DNA from: Acanthochlamys bracteata
Taxonomy: Eukaryota > Streptophyta > Magnoliopsida > Pandanales > Velloziaceae
Assembly: GCA_019914995.1 (NCBI GenBank)
Contig: CM034135.1
Location: 6,078,501-6,142,500, forward strand
Reading direction: 5' to 3'
DNA length: 64,000 nucleotides
The position numbers and the translations under genes are program-made. Below the pieces are notes generated by a model, which had not been told where the DNA came from, ran no database searches, and was given only the letters and a program-made list of their open reading frames with translations. Shown piece after piece: positions 25,001 to 35,842 of the stretch (positions are counted from its first letter, which is position 1; every line of letters starts with the position of its first letter).

Positions 25001-26444
25001 GTACCACAAATTTGAATGCATGCTCAAATAATTTTATTGAGAATGAGACTAAGTTGAAAAAACCAAAATCAACATTTTGAAGTAAGAAAATAGTAGGAAC
25101 TATGAAGGTATAATAAAAATAAATGGCTAATAAATTCTCTTTATAACAAATAAATGTATTTAAACACTATGTTTATTTCATATTTTACTTTTCCAAACCA
25201 AGTTCAATATCAGAGTAAACATATATAATATAAGATATACATATGTATATATCTATACATAACAAAGCTTAAAACAACTTACAATAGCAACCTGTGCATC
25301 ACATGGTTATCATGCCAGTAAACAAATATACGAACTTCATGAGAGGCATCCCAAGTAAACAATATTATCTTTTGCTAGCATTATTAGGATTGTGCATTTG
25401 GATCTTACAGCTCTCTATGCATTTGAATAAGCTTAACTCAAATGATGCCTGATGAATAACTTTTAAGTATTATTTCAATTCAGAAGTGTCTTGAGTAACT
25501 GAAGATCATAAAATGAGGTGAAGCTTAACATTTTAGAATTAGCAGCATTAATAGGCATGCTTATATGGACAACAGCAAGCAATTGCGTTCATTAGTCAAC
25601 TATATGAAAAATAGAGAATAGAAGTTGGGAGAAAAAGAGAGCTTTCATACTTTTTCTTAATTAGATTTATGCACAAAAAGTTGCATACCGCAATTCATGG
25701 TTGAATTAGCAAAGATCAATAACACTTTGTGATCTGACAATTGTCTAACTCATAGCTCTCCTGTTGATAATCCACATTCATCTACAAACACCATCCTTAT
25801 GTGTGTATCTGACCCCATCAGGAACATGCACAACCAAGGTTTTTGGAGGAGTGGGAAAATGGCTTACGAAACAGTAATGTTATGACATGAATATCATAGA
25901 TCGAATAAATCCCTAAATGGCATGTGTCAAATCTCTTCCCTACATATTATTCTTCCTTAAACCGTACCCGTGCGTCTCAACCCTCCTGAACATACACAAT
26001 AAAGGGTGAGGCAAAAAGTGGGATAATGTTGCGAACATAGTTTTGTTGTAACATCAAATAAATCCCTTAAAGGCACAAACCAACTTCCTTGCCAGTGTAT
26101 TCTTGTCATCCTTAGGAGTCCAACATATTATGTTTGCTACTGTTGCTATAATATTTTGAGTGGGAAGCATTGCGAAAGAAAAAAATGAAAGAATTAAAAT
26201 ACCGTTGAGAGAAATTAGTGGTGACGCCCACGTAGCTACGGGGCAATCTCGTAGAGACAATCATGTAAACTCCCCACGCTGGAGCAGGCCGGCGTCTGTT
26301 TCGCACAGCTATCTGCGAGGGCGATGAGGAGGAGGGCAGTAGAAGGTCGGCGTGATGCTTCAGACCTGGCTCTGCGGAGATAGTTGCCGTCGGCGATCGA
26401 TGAGGATTCTTAATGGATCGGAATGTCTTCGATAAATTCCTCAT
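19001..26444 (-). CDS. SLX1: SLX1-type structure-specific GIY-YIG endonuclease (HIGLE-like)
   Basis: Three minus-strand exons, 26444-26203, 22828-22722 and 19176-19001, join in frame (phases 2 and 1) to 174 codons plus stop, with GT..AG introns of 3374 and 3545 bp. The protein has a basic N-terminal tail (MRNLSKTFRSIKNP…). The GIY-YIG nuclease fold then starts at WGVYMIVS (Tyr60 of the GVY motif), with YVG at 71-73 and the catalytic-type Arg81 and His85 in RLKQHNGE. GGAKSSSAGRPW follows, and the metal-binding Glu121 is in FESRWK. SLX1 proteins cut branched DNA such as flaps and Holliday junctions; the plant relative HIGLE is a small nuclear endonuclease. Unlike yeast and animal SLX1, no C-terminal RING/PHD finger is present. 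The chosen ATG begins a tail resembling the Arabidopsis relative. The frame also runs upstream to 26480 without another ATG. The small coding share (525 of 7444 bp) reflects the two long introns, which hold a SINE-like fragment and a local duplication. Confidence 0.88.
22990..23130 (+). mobile_element. SINE-like fragment (Au-like) in SLX1 intron 1
   Basis: A (CAA)n run (about 22992-23017) is followed by CCTTTATCCCACTTGCGCGG and GGTCGGCTACATGAATCC. This combination is widespread in plant genomes and I associate it with Au-type SINE sequence. No tRNA-like promoter boxes or poly-T end were confirmed, so family assignment is tentative. It lies within intron 1 of SLX1, antisense to the gene. Confidence 0.4.
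25795..26082. repeat. Imperfect local duplication in SLX1 intron 1
   Basis: About 25795-25929 and 25966-26082 read in parallel. Shared marks are a 'ccgt' or 'ccatccttatgtg' lead, 'aacat.cacaa', 'gaaaatggcttacg' against 'aaaaagtgggataa', and the ending 'aataaatccctaaatggca' against 'aataaatcccttaaaggca'. The copies are well diverged. No coding content. Confidence 0.45.
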
Positions 26445-26699
26445 TTGTTGAGTTGATTGAAGATCGTTCTCAGCTTGCAAAATGGCTTAGCGTTTGAAAT
26501 AAAAAAATTTACTGAAAAAAAATTATATTTTAAAAACCTTATATAATGATTTTGTGTATATATACTTTATTTATGTTTATTTAAAATAATTTATTGTATA
26601 AAATTTATCAGAAAATAAAAATTGAATTGAAGATTTAGATAACTGTAGCTATTTTTCATATAGGTACAAGTTTAATAATAATAAATCTAGTTTATTATT

Positions 26700-26853
26700 T
26701 GGCACTGTGTTACCTTTTACACATAAACCCTTTGCCTGCCTTTTCCTTATCCTCTCCTTGTCAGTCTTTCTCTGCAGGCCTACTCTCAGCTGACCTGCTC
26801 CGCTCGACTCAGTTGAGTAAGCCGCCGCGGGCCTTCTGTCTACTCTCCTGAGG
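26700..26853 (+). promoter_or_regulatory. CT- and GC-rich leader-like segment divergent from SLX1
   Basis: The base composition changes abruptly to a pyrimidine-rich, GC-richer stretch about 260 bp upstream of the SLX1 ATG, on the opposite strand. It has no ATG-led frame of note and ends at a consensus-like splice donor (GAGG|GTAACT, after 26853). It looks like a 5' untranslated exon. The nearest downstream plus-strand gene is TIC20-I, whose coding part begins 4.7 kb away, with a splice acceptor just before its ATG. The link is inference. Confidence 0.35.
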
Positions 26854-29810
26854 GTAACTCTCTCTTTTTCCCTCTAGATCATAACAGTATCGAGCTGAAA
26901 TTTGTTAAGTGAATTGGTTTTTAAAGTTCCTTTAAGCGCGGTGTCTGATTTCTTTTAGTGATTTTTTTTAGTAAACGTTGATTGATTGTCTGGTTTATGA
27001 TGGGATAGAATAAAAACCATCATTAGGCTAGCGCTGGTACAATAGGCCGATTTTTATTGTATTTTTTGTTTATGGATTTGAAAGAAAATGTTTTTTTTTC
27101 TTTTTAGAATAGACTTGGTTATTGAATAAAGAGATATGAGTTCGATGAACTCCAATGGATTTTGAAATGTATTCCAATGGAATTGAACACTGCTGTCTGT
27201 ATTGACCATTCATTTTGGAAAGGTTTTTCAGTTTGGTGACAAGTAGAACTTGAACTCAGTCTATTGTAAGTCCTACTTTACAGTAAAACATTGCATCATA
27301 AGGTCAGGGAATGCTCATGGAGATTGCATGTTGAACTAACAAGCGCTGACGACCTACTTGGTAAAGTGAAACACTGATTGTAGTTCCTAAAACCATGTAT
27401 TATCGTTGTAGAAGTGGTTTGCTATAATATGCTTCCCTGCCTCTAGGTATAGGTTGACGATTTAGATGATGCTCTAAGAAATTAGCAAATGTAATGTTTT
27501 CCATCAAAGCTGCAATACCTGGGCTTTAGGCTTTCTTTCCTTGGAAAACAATAGATACACTAAGAAACTACGGGCTCTAGCAAGTGCTAACACTTCAAGC
27601 GAGATTAAAGCCATGTGAGTAGATAGGCTATACTTGGAACTTGGATGGTGAATCAGAAGTCATGAGCTCTTCGTTGGAGTAGATTCAACAACAACTAACA
27701 ACAAACTAAGCCTTTATCCCACCGTCATATATCTAAATTCATGAAGACAGATACTCTACAAATTTCTTTGCAGAGGTCAACAAAATTCTAGCAAGTGCTA
27801 CATAATTTAAGATCCTCTTTAGTATCATTAAGTTTAGCTAAATAAAAACTTGATTTGTGTGAGAAGCTTTGAAAGTTTAGTGTGCACAAAGGAAGTCGCA
27901 TCACTTGAACAATACATTTGATGGTCCCTCGACAATCCTGTACCTCTGGGCTGCATGACACCATTTTGAGGATATCCTTAAGTAGTTTACTTACGTTCTT
28001 TGTAGCCAAAGCTACCAACCAAGTTTAATAGAATATCGTGATTGTAATTTAGCTTGCAAGCACAGTAGTACTACTTTCAGGAAATATGTTGCGACTTTAT
28101 TTTAGGAACAACTATGTCTTGAAACGTAGGCCGGAGTTTCTAAGTTTATTAATGGCCATTCTATCCCTCTGTTTTAATACATTGCAGAGTTTGACTCTAG
28201 AATAACAAGAAATCTAGCTTGGTTTCACAACTTTGGTTTCACATGTTTGATAAATAATGAATTGTGTTTAATATGTAAATTATTTTTACTCATGCAAAAA
28301 TATTTGGTATATTAGATTTGTTTACAGTTTGTTTTCGAAACACCGTCTATCCATAATTGCTACATATTGATCTAATTTATTTTTCTCCATTTTTTGTTGA
28401 GACTTTATGGAAATCAAATTTATATCTTTATGTTGCAATTTTTTGCATGTTGTGCAAGATTATTTTTTAACTTTCGCAACTTCAACTTATATGAAATTGT
28501 TTGATATTCTGTCGAAATTTTGTATATTCCTTTGATTTGCAAAGCGTGTTTCCTCTAAAAATCCAAATTCATATGTATCCAATGGTCTTGTTGTTATCGT
28601 GAAACTTTAGTTATTCTAAATATTTTTACTTCATGTTAGCTGAACTAATTTTCTGCTACCGTTTGTTTTTCCTCCATAATATTTTGTATAATTTTCTTTT
28701 TTAATGTGTTTTTAACTGCACCATTTCTAATAATTTTTACAAATTGTCTTTCTTTATTACATAAAATTTGTTTTAACAGATAAATTTTTGAACTACTAGC
28801 ATTTGTCTCCAATGTTAAAAGTGACCAAAAAAGAAAGGTCATTAAAATTGATTTGGTCAAGTAATTTCACATGGACTATTGGTCCTTCTTGTTTGATTAT
28901 GATAAAAATTGTTCGATTGTCTTCTCACTTAACAAATTCAAGTAGTTATTTATTCAATGCAGAACCTTATTTTGTGTTTACGTTCACATGGGTGGTTTTG
29001 CATGTTCTCTATATTTTTGTTGCATCTTTTTTTTATATATCAATCATAGGATCTCAATTAAAATAATTTTATTTTGATTGAGTTATCTTTGAATTATAGA
29101 TTCTACTTTTTTTCAATTTTTAACTATAAGTTAGCCAATTGTTTTGGTTGAAGGTTAGTTATTTAATTGAAGAGATTTGATTGACAGGGGTCTCACTTTT
29201 ACTATACCAGTTTGTAGTGTTGTGCTAAAGGAATTAGTGAGCTAGATCTATCTAACTGTATATATTGAGAATATCATACAGTTTATAGAGTAGCTAAGCT
29301 AAGTTGTATTTTCACATTTGCAATTTCAAACATTATATGCATATCTTATTATTAGGTTAATTTAATAAGTTAGTACAAGATTTATCATTGTATACTGAAC
29401 TCAATTCAAATCACAGTTATTATGAAAGCTCAAAATTATAATGTCGGAGCTAAGTTAACTATTATATTATGTAATTGAACTTTTAAAAAATAGATTTGTT
29501 GTCACAAATTAACTTGAATTGGGTCAAACTTTACTGCATATGCCGAAAATAAGTATGAAAAGATTTGCCATAACATATTTTATTTAACAAATATTAGAAA
29601 GTTATTATATTAAAAATTTTATTTAACTCTGTAAATTCCAATTATAATTTTATTAAGAATGAGATGATTAGAACGTGCATTTTTAAATAGGAAATATTGA
29701 ATTAGTAATTAACATACTATTTGAATTTCGTAGAATGTTAATTTGGTTAATCATGTATTTCTTCCGTCAAATTATTTAATTAAATGATTTGGGTTAACAA
29801 ACTATGTCTC
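26854..29810. other. Long AT-rich intron or intergenic spacer
   Basis: About 3 kb with no supported coding region. Short frames such as that at 28803-29066 are chance. It contains one short SINE-like fragment (27687-27755). If the leader at 26700-26853 belongs to TIC20-I, this is part of its first intron. Confidence 0.4.
27687..27755 (+). mobile_element. Short SINE-like fragment, same type as at 22990
   Basis: 'caacaacaactaacaacaaa' is followed by 'ctaagcctttatcccacc' and 'taaattcatgaag', an eroded copy of the same CAA-run plus CCTTTATCCCAC unit found in SLX1 intron 1. Only about 70 bp are recognisable. Confidence 0.4.
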
Positions 29811-29820
29811 TATATAAAAA
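29811..29820 (+). promoter_or_regulatory. Candidate TIC20-I TATA box
   Basis: TATATAAAAA is followed 25-60 bp downstream by a pyrimidine-rich leader (tctctcttcctcttgtcc) and, at 29932, a splice donor GTAAGG. Joined to the acceptor at 31504-31505, this would give a leader of about 90 nt and a 1.57-kb leader intron, ending 10 bp before the TIC20-I ATG. It is a more compact alternative to the leader at 26700-26853. Both could be used. Confidence 0.4.
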
Positions 29821-30478
29821 GGGTAACTCAAGTGAAGGCATGTTGTCTTTAGCGTTCTCTCTTCCTCTTGTCCTTGCTCTCGCTCTCATGCTTGTCTCCT
29901 TCAATTGACCAAATCTTCACTTTTTTTACCTGTAAGGATTGGTCATCACTGCATTTGATTCAATTTGAGTTTCTTGGTTCTGGATTGAAATTGCTCTCAC
30001 GTCTTGTTAGGAATTTATATAGCTCAATCATTATTCTTGATAAAACTGATTTCTTCTTATTTGATTTTAATTATGTGATCTATGAGATTTATGCCTTCCA
30101 AATTAGTTGGTGGAGATTAAAGCTAAAAGGTCTACTGATTTTATTGGGAAGATTTTATTATAATTGTGAAAAATTGGATTTGCTACTATAACTTTTGGGA
30201 TTGGTCAAGGGTTTTGGTTGGACACTACATATCTTTGCATAGTTGGTGTGAATTTCTTTATCATTGATATTTCAAAGTCAGTGATTGATCCTTTTTGTCT
30301 AATAGTTTGGAGTTGGATCTTTGTCCTAGATAGTGTTTCATAGCTTTTTATTTTTCAAACTGCTTCTGCCTGGAAATTAGCTGCCTTTATGTTAGAAGTC
30401 TCCTTTATTTATTGTGTGTTCAGTTTCTTAATTTAGTACAAGGAGCTTAATTCACAAATCCTGCTAGTAATGAACTTA

Positions 30479-30696
30479 GGGGGCATTTAGGATTGCTTAG
30501 AATAAGGAGCTTTTGTGTGTTTCTTGGGAAACGAGGTTGCCTTTTTTTTAGCTTTTAAAAAAATTATACATATAATAAATATATGACGTACAATTCACCC
30601 ATGTCTTCCATATTTTAAAAAAAAAAATCTAAAGAAGGTTTCTTGGGAATGAAAAGCTGAGGAGGTGAACAAGGAGGAAGCACTCCCAAGCATGCC
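30479..30696. mobile_element. Tourist-like (PIF/Harbinger) MITE
   Basis: A 218-bp element bounded by the 3-bp duplication TTA (30476-30478 and 30697-30699). The left end reads GGGGGCATTTAGGATTGCTT; the right end, reversed, reads GGCATGCTTGGGAGTGCTTC, an imperfect inverted repeat. TTA target duplications and GG-rich ends are the signature of PIF/Harbinger-type MITEs. It lies upstream of the TIC20-I coding region, probably within its leader intron. Confidence 0.65.
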
Positions 30697-31515
30697 TTAT
30701 TGTCAGGTTACTAGCTTGAAAGTTACCTAGAAAGTAGTAGTTTGTAGGACATAGAGGACTTTCTGGGTTTATTAATTCACTTCTATGCTTACTATAGATG
30801 TTAAATTTGCAGCTCTATGACGCATCTCTACTAGATTGTTCTGTCCATTTAGAATAGCTTTGGAAATTAGTTTCTTGTAACAACCTGTCAATGTGGAGCT
30901 ATTCTTTAAGGGACAGAGGACTTCAATCATTTTTCAAATTGCTATGCTCATTACGTCTTTGATTTTCCCCTTAAACTTGAGCGTGTCGAAAATTCTCTTT
31001 AAATTGAAAGGACTTTCAGCGTCAACTAATTTAAATCACTATTGGATCAATTCAGATAGACTATTGAGGTTGTATATTAGCTTGTAAGTGGAGTAGCATG
31101 GCTTTTAGGAGAATCTTTTGCACTTAAGTTATGGCTGTTATAAGATATTAAGACCACGTTGTCATCTATCATAATTCGTCGATGAGTTTGACTCTAATGA
31201 TGCTAAGAAAACTAGCTAACTTGAGCTCTTATAGGTTCTTAGACAGTCAAAAAAATAAATCAATGTACATATTCTTCTTCATTCATTTGTTTTCCTCTTA
31301 GCTAGCTTGGGCTGGCAATAGTTCTCAAAATATGCCACCTTTTCCCTTGAACTTTATGCTAATTGGCTTCAGTCATTTATGTTTCTATATTGTTCGTCTG
31401 TGGAATCGTCACTTGCTATAAGTTTCTAATGATGCTGAATATCTTTGAGATTCGCCTCTTGTTCCCTGCATTCCTTCTTCACGCTTCTGACCATTTTTTC
31501 TGTAGGTCCCTCGAC

Positions 31516-32509
31516 ATGATTCTAAATGGATGCACGGTAGCTTGTGGGAGTACAGCCATGAAGTTTAGATGTTTGAACTCTCTAAATAATTTTCCTCAGA
31601 CAGCATTTTACTGCAGGTCTAGACCTACAATATGTGCAAGCAGATATTCTGGAAACAGGCTATTTTCCTCCAGCGGTATATTCTTATTAAAGCTTGTCTT
31701 TTTGTAGATGAAACAAAGATTGAAATCTTAACCTGGTTAGCTTGTCATAAGTCTGCACTATATCCAACGAGAGGAAATGATGTAATAGTGTATTTGTCTA
31801 CATAGTAATTTCTCTACATGTTGACTATTTTCTTGGTATCTGGTGTTGATTTTGCTCAACAGTAAGGACGCCCTTGGACATATCCAGTACTACCTCCATT
31901 CTGAGTGTAGAATATGGCAGCCTTACCAAGATGTTTCCAGTTTTGCTTGCACATCATGGTGGCCATCCTGGAAATTCAATGGTTGTTAGAGCATCAAAGG
32001 ATGTGCCGTCCAGCTTCAGATATCCTCCAATGACCAAGAAACCAAGATGGTGGTGGAGGACGTTGGCGTGCATACCTTACCTCATGCCCCTTCATGAAAC
32101 TTGGATGTATGCCGAGACGGCATACAATCTCCATCCATTTTTGGAAGACTTTGAGTTCCTTACTTATCCCTTTCTTGGTTTCATTGGGCGATTGCCAAGC
32201 TGGTTCTTGATGGCATACTTCTTTGCGGCTTACCTTGGAGTTGTTAGGAAGAAGGAATGGCCTCATTTCTTCCGGTTCCATGTGGTGATGGGGATGCTTC
32301 TGGAAATTGCTCTTCAAGTTATTGGGACGGTGAGCCGTTGGATGCCACAGGCAGTATATAGGGGAAAGTTTGGGATGCATTTTTGGACTGCAGTCGCATT
32401 TGCCTACCTGTTTACTGTCCTCGAGTGTATGCGGTGCGCACTTGGTGGCATGTACGCCGACATTCCCTTTGTGTGTGATGCTGCGTATATTCAGATTCCT
32501 TATGATTAA
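31516..32509 (+). CDS. TIC20-I: TIC20-I, chloroplast inner-envelope protein translocon subunit
   Basis: Two coding exons, 31516-31675 and 31863-32509 (phase 1 junction, GT..AG), encode 268 residues, close to the 274 of Arabidopsis TIC20-I. The first 90 or so residues (MILNGCTVACGSTAMKF…) are a Ser/Thr-rich transit peptide. The mature part begins near RASKDVPSSFRYPPMTKKP and is nearly identical to the family: RWWWRTLACIPYLMPLHETW, FLEDFEFLTYPFLG, EWPHFFRFHVVMGMLLEIA, GKFGMHFWTAVAFAYLFTVL, and the C-terminus CDAAYIQIPYD. Four hydrophobic segments cross the inner envelope. TIC20 forms the central part of the inner-membrane protein import channel with TIC56, TIC100 and TIC214. A splice acceptor (TTCTGTAG) lies 10 bp before the ATG, so the leader is very probably split by an intron. 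Identity is certain. Confidence 0.96.
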
Positions 32510-35500
32510 GAAGAGACAACGGTTTTATACTTTTTTCTTTTTTCCGCTCTGCGTTGTAGCCTATTTTTCTGACTACTGTCAACTTTTCTTGTTTTTGCAA
32601 GTCCTAACTTGCAACAAAAGTTGTTGAATTTCTTTCTATTTTGCAGAATCTGTATCAATCTCATTACTCAACATTGTCTGTCCTTTGCCTTTATTCTTAG
32701 TGAAGATGGTTTGAACGAGCATGAGTTTCTGAGATCGACCAGCCCTTCTTAAGCCATCACTTTGTTGTGCTAGCTTATTCATTTTTTTAAGTTCGTTCTT
32801 TTCAGGATAGCAAGGACAAAGGGAGAAGGAGAATAAAGAGAAATGGTATTCTCGCCACAAAATGAAAGAAAGCTATGTTAGTTGGAATTTAATTATTTTA
32901 AATCTTATCCTCGTCGCTGTCCTTTTGGAAAAAAAGGGATAGCATAAATTGAAATGCGAATATCGTAGCGTTCATGGAGAACTAATAATTGGTAGCTTAT
33001 AAGCCGTCGCCCCAACATCAGAGCATGATTGAGCTCCTGCAAGGTAGAACGACCGTTATTAGCATTTCGTTTTGGTTTTATATCGAGGATTATTATATAA
33101 AAAAGCACCGGATATTTTAACTCTGTTATTTTATTAATTTTTTTTTTCATTCCTTGTTTGGTCGAGTCAAACTCTGTTTTGATGGTTATCATTACTTCGT
33201 TGAGTTGCCTTCAGCTTTCATTTTTACTTGTCGTCGTTTCTGTGGAGATTGAAGGAAATTTCGAAGAACCTGCTGATTAAGTGAATAATGAAATTTAAGC
33301 CAACCAAAAGCATGAGTATGAAAGTGTTTTAATTGGAGAAGCTTGAAGTTGAAGCTTAGCTTACAATTATTGGTGATAATAGCGGGTGGAAGACGTTAAC
33401 TAATTTCATTAGTTTTTAGGATTATTTCTAGAGTAATTAGAACACGAGGTACCTGTCTAATGTCTAAATAACTGTAGTTTGTAAAATGTGTTTCGAAAAA
33501 CATGCAGATGCTACAACAACCGTCAAGTTGTTTCTGAGAGTACACTGTATGAGTTCCATGAATTTTGACTATGAAATGCAACTCGTAGTTGTTATATTAT
33601 TAAGGGAGAAAGGAAAAAAAGAAATTTGTTACCAATAAATAGCTAGCAGAAGCTGCAGAACAGATAATTATAGGAAGCAATTTGGTCAACTAACGTAACA
33701 CTACATTCGCATCTTAAGCAAAGCTGTCTTAAGGAAAATCTTATTTATTACCAACACGTCATTTAAAAATCTTAATAGAAAAATCCATATATGCTCATTA
33801 ATCGTCTTTCATTCATTACGATGAGCCCCAATCATGAATGTTCTTCATTGCCAACACTGCAAGGAATTAAGCAAGCAAGTAGGACACTTACTTTTAACAA
33901 CCGAAGAATGGAATCGATGGAACACAAGATTCAAGGAACAACATGGAACAGTTTTGATTGGTCTCTCGCGTCATGTCCATCCCAATTTGAATATACCAGC
34001 TCTCTCTCATTTGGAAAGGAAAAAGCAACTCATATCCGAGGGATTCAAATTTTGAAAAGTGCCAAATTTTACTTTAACGGTAATTTTTTTTTCTATATGG
34101 GTGGACAACAAAAGAAATTACATGGAGCTAACTAGATAAGGATGTAGTTTTCTACTCCTTATAACACATTTTTTTTACTAAAATATCGATTTCATCCACT
34201 TTCTATTATAAAAATAAATAAATAACTTCCCATCTTGCGTTTTTCTAAAAAATTATAAAAACTAAACCTACTTCTAATAATATACACTCTTGAAGAGGTC
34301 CCTTTCTTATTAAAAATAGGAATATTCATGATCGTCCAAATAAACATTCACTAGAAGTATGTTTGTAGAAAATTGGTGATCGAGCTGGGAATACCAATTC
34401 CACCTTAGAAACCATCACAAGAACAATCAAGAACAATATTACCACAAAGTGGTCATCATTTTTCAATGTGTAAATTGACAAGCAACCATAAACATGACAA
34501 CTATAAAAAGGTAAATCACTATAGTCAAGGCTTGGACCGGCCGGATCGAACAAAAAATCGGCAGCCTCGCTGTCGTTGCTGGCTGAGTTACTGGCTTATC
34601 GAGTCATCGGTAGCAACAGCAAGATCAGAAGTTGTAACAATGATGGCGACGCCTTCGTGATGATCAACTTTATTGTTGTCTTACCTATTGCAGTGGTGTG
34701 TTCACGAGCTCGCTCTATTGCTTTAGATTGCATCTTCGAGTGAGATAGCAAAAGCACGAAACTCTTGTCGGTCTCGAAGTTGCTGTTTCAGCCGAACTTC
34801 ATCATTGACATGAGTTGATGCTAGTTATTGTTTTTGGTGTTGCTATTATTATCACTCTTGTGAGCATTAGCAGATGGAGTGGCAGTTGGATTAGGGAATG
34901 GACCGTTGCGAACAGATAACTCAGCGATTGATAAGCCACTCAATAGCTTTACTCGGTTGATCATAACCAAGCCGGTCTTGCAAATCATATAACTGAATAG
35001 AAGTAGATAAACACAGCGATTTCGTAAAACTTTAGCAGTAAGCATCTTGCTGTGTCAATCCTTATCACCGAAAGCACAAGAAACTATGAAAAATTCACAA
35101 AAAAGTGTGCTGGGCCAAGTTGATCAAAGAGCAATAACAGCTATAGTACCACACTTTCCATCTGCGCATCATATAATTTATGATTATGGTTGATGTTGCC
35201 ATTTGCAATCCGAAAACGTTGCGCGATGGGAGTTTAAAAGTACTTATAAAATGAAATTTTTTTAAAATAAAAAATATTTTTATTTTTTTTAAAATAAATT
35301 TTATTTTTTATTTTTAAAAAAATAATAAAATAATAAAATAATTTTTTTATACTTTTTAAATTTTTATTTTTTTAAATAATTATAAAATATATATTAAAAA
35401 ATATAAAATTAAAAATTAAAAAAGAGTGTCAGAAAAACGCAAAGTAAAACGCCAATGGCTCTCAACTATTGGTTTTCTTCAGCAATCTCCTCGTCGCCAC

Positions 35501-35842
35501 CATTTGACCTAAGAAGTCGATCCAGTGATCTGCCGGATAAACCGGTAATTCGGTAATGGAGCAGTCTTTTCGCATCAATATCCGGATTGGGTCTGACTTT
35601 CTATGGGTAAAGGTCTTAACATATTCAGGCGCCAGTTTGTTATTAATCATCTTACAGTCGCATTTATGATTTACTATCCCAAAACACCAGCCCTGTTATC
35701 AATTTTCTCGTAATTATCTACTTACAAACATACTTGCATACATACAATTGATCAATAAAAGAATACTTCTACAACACTGTGTATATGTTAATTAACAAGA
35801 ACAAGTACGCACAACCAAAAAATTTAAAAAAGAAGGTTACTT
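32510..35842. other. Intergenic region between TIC20-I and the GT61 gene
   Basis: 3.3 kb between the ends of two convergent genes. It includes an unplaced open frame at 33834-34055 (73 codons with CQHC and TTEEWNRWNTRF) and another on the minus strand at 35650-35462 (62 codons). Neither matches a family I know and neither has clear splice partners. A very AT-rich tract lies at 35245-35425. Confidence 0.4.

Noticed and set aside
31994-32380. 128-codon minus-strand frame
   Set aside because: Exact antisense of the TIC20-I second exon.
35462-35650. 62-codon minus-strand frame downstream of GT61
   Set aside because: It could be a gene piece, but it has no recognised motif and no splice partner, and it lies beyond the GT61 stop codon.
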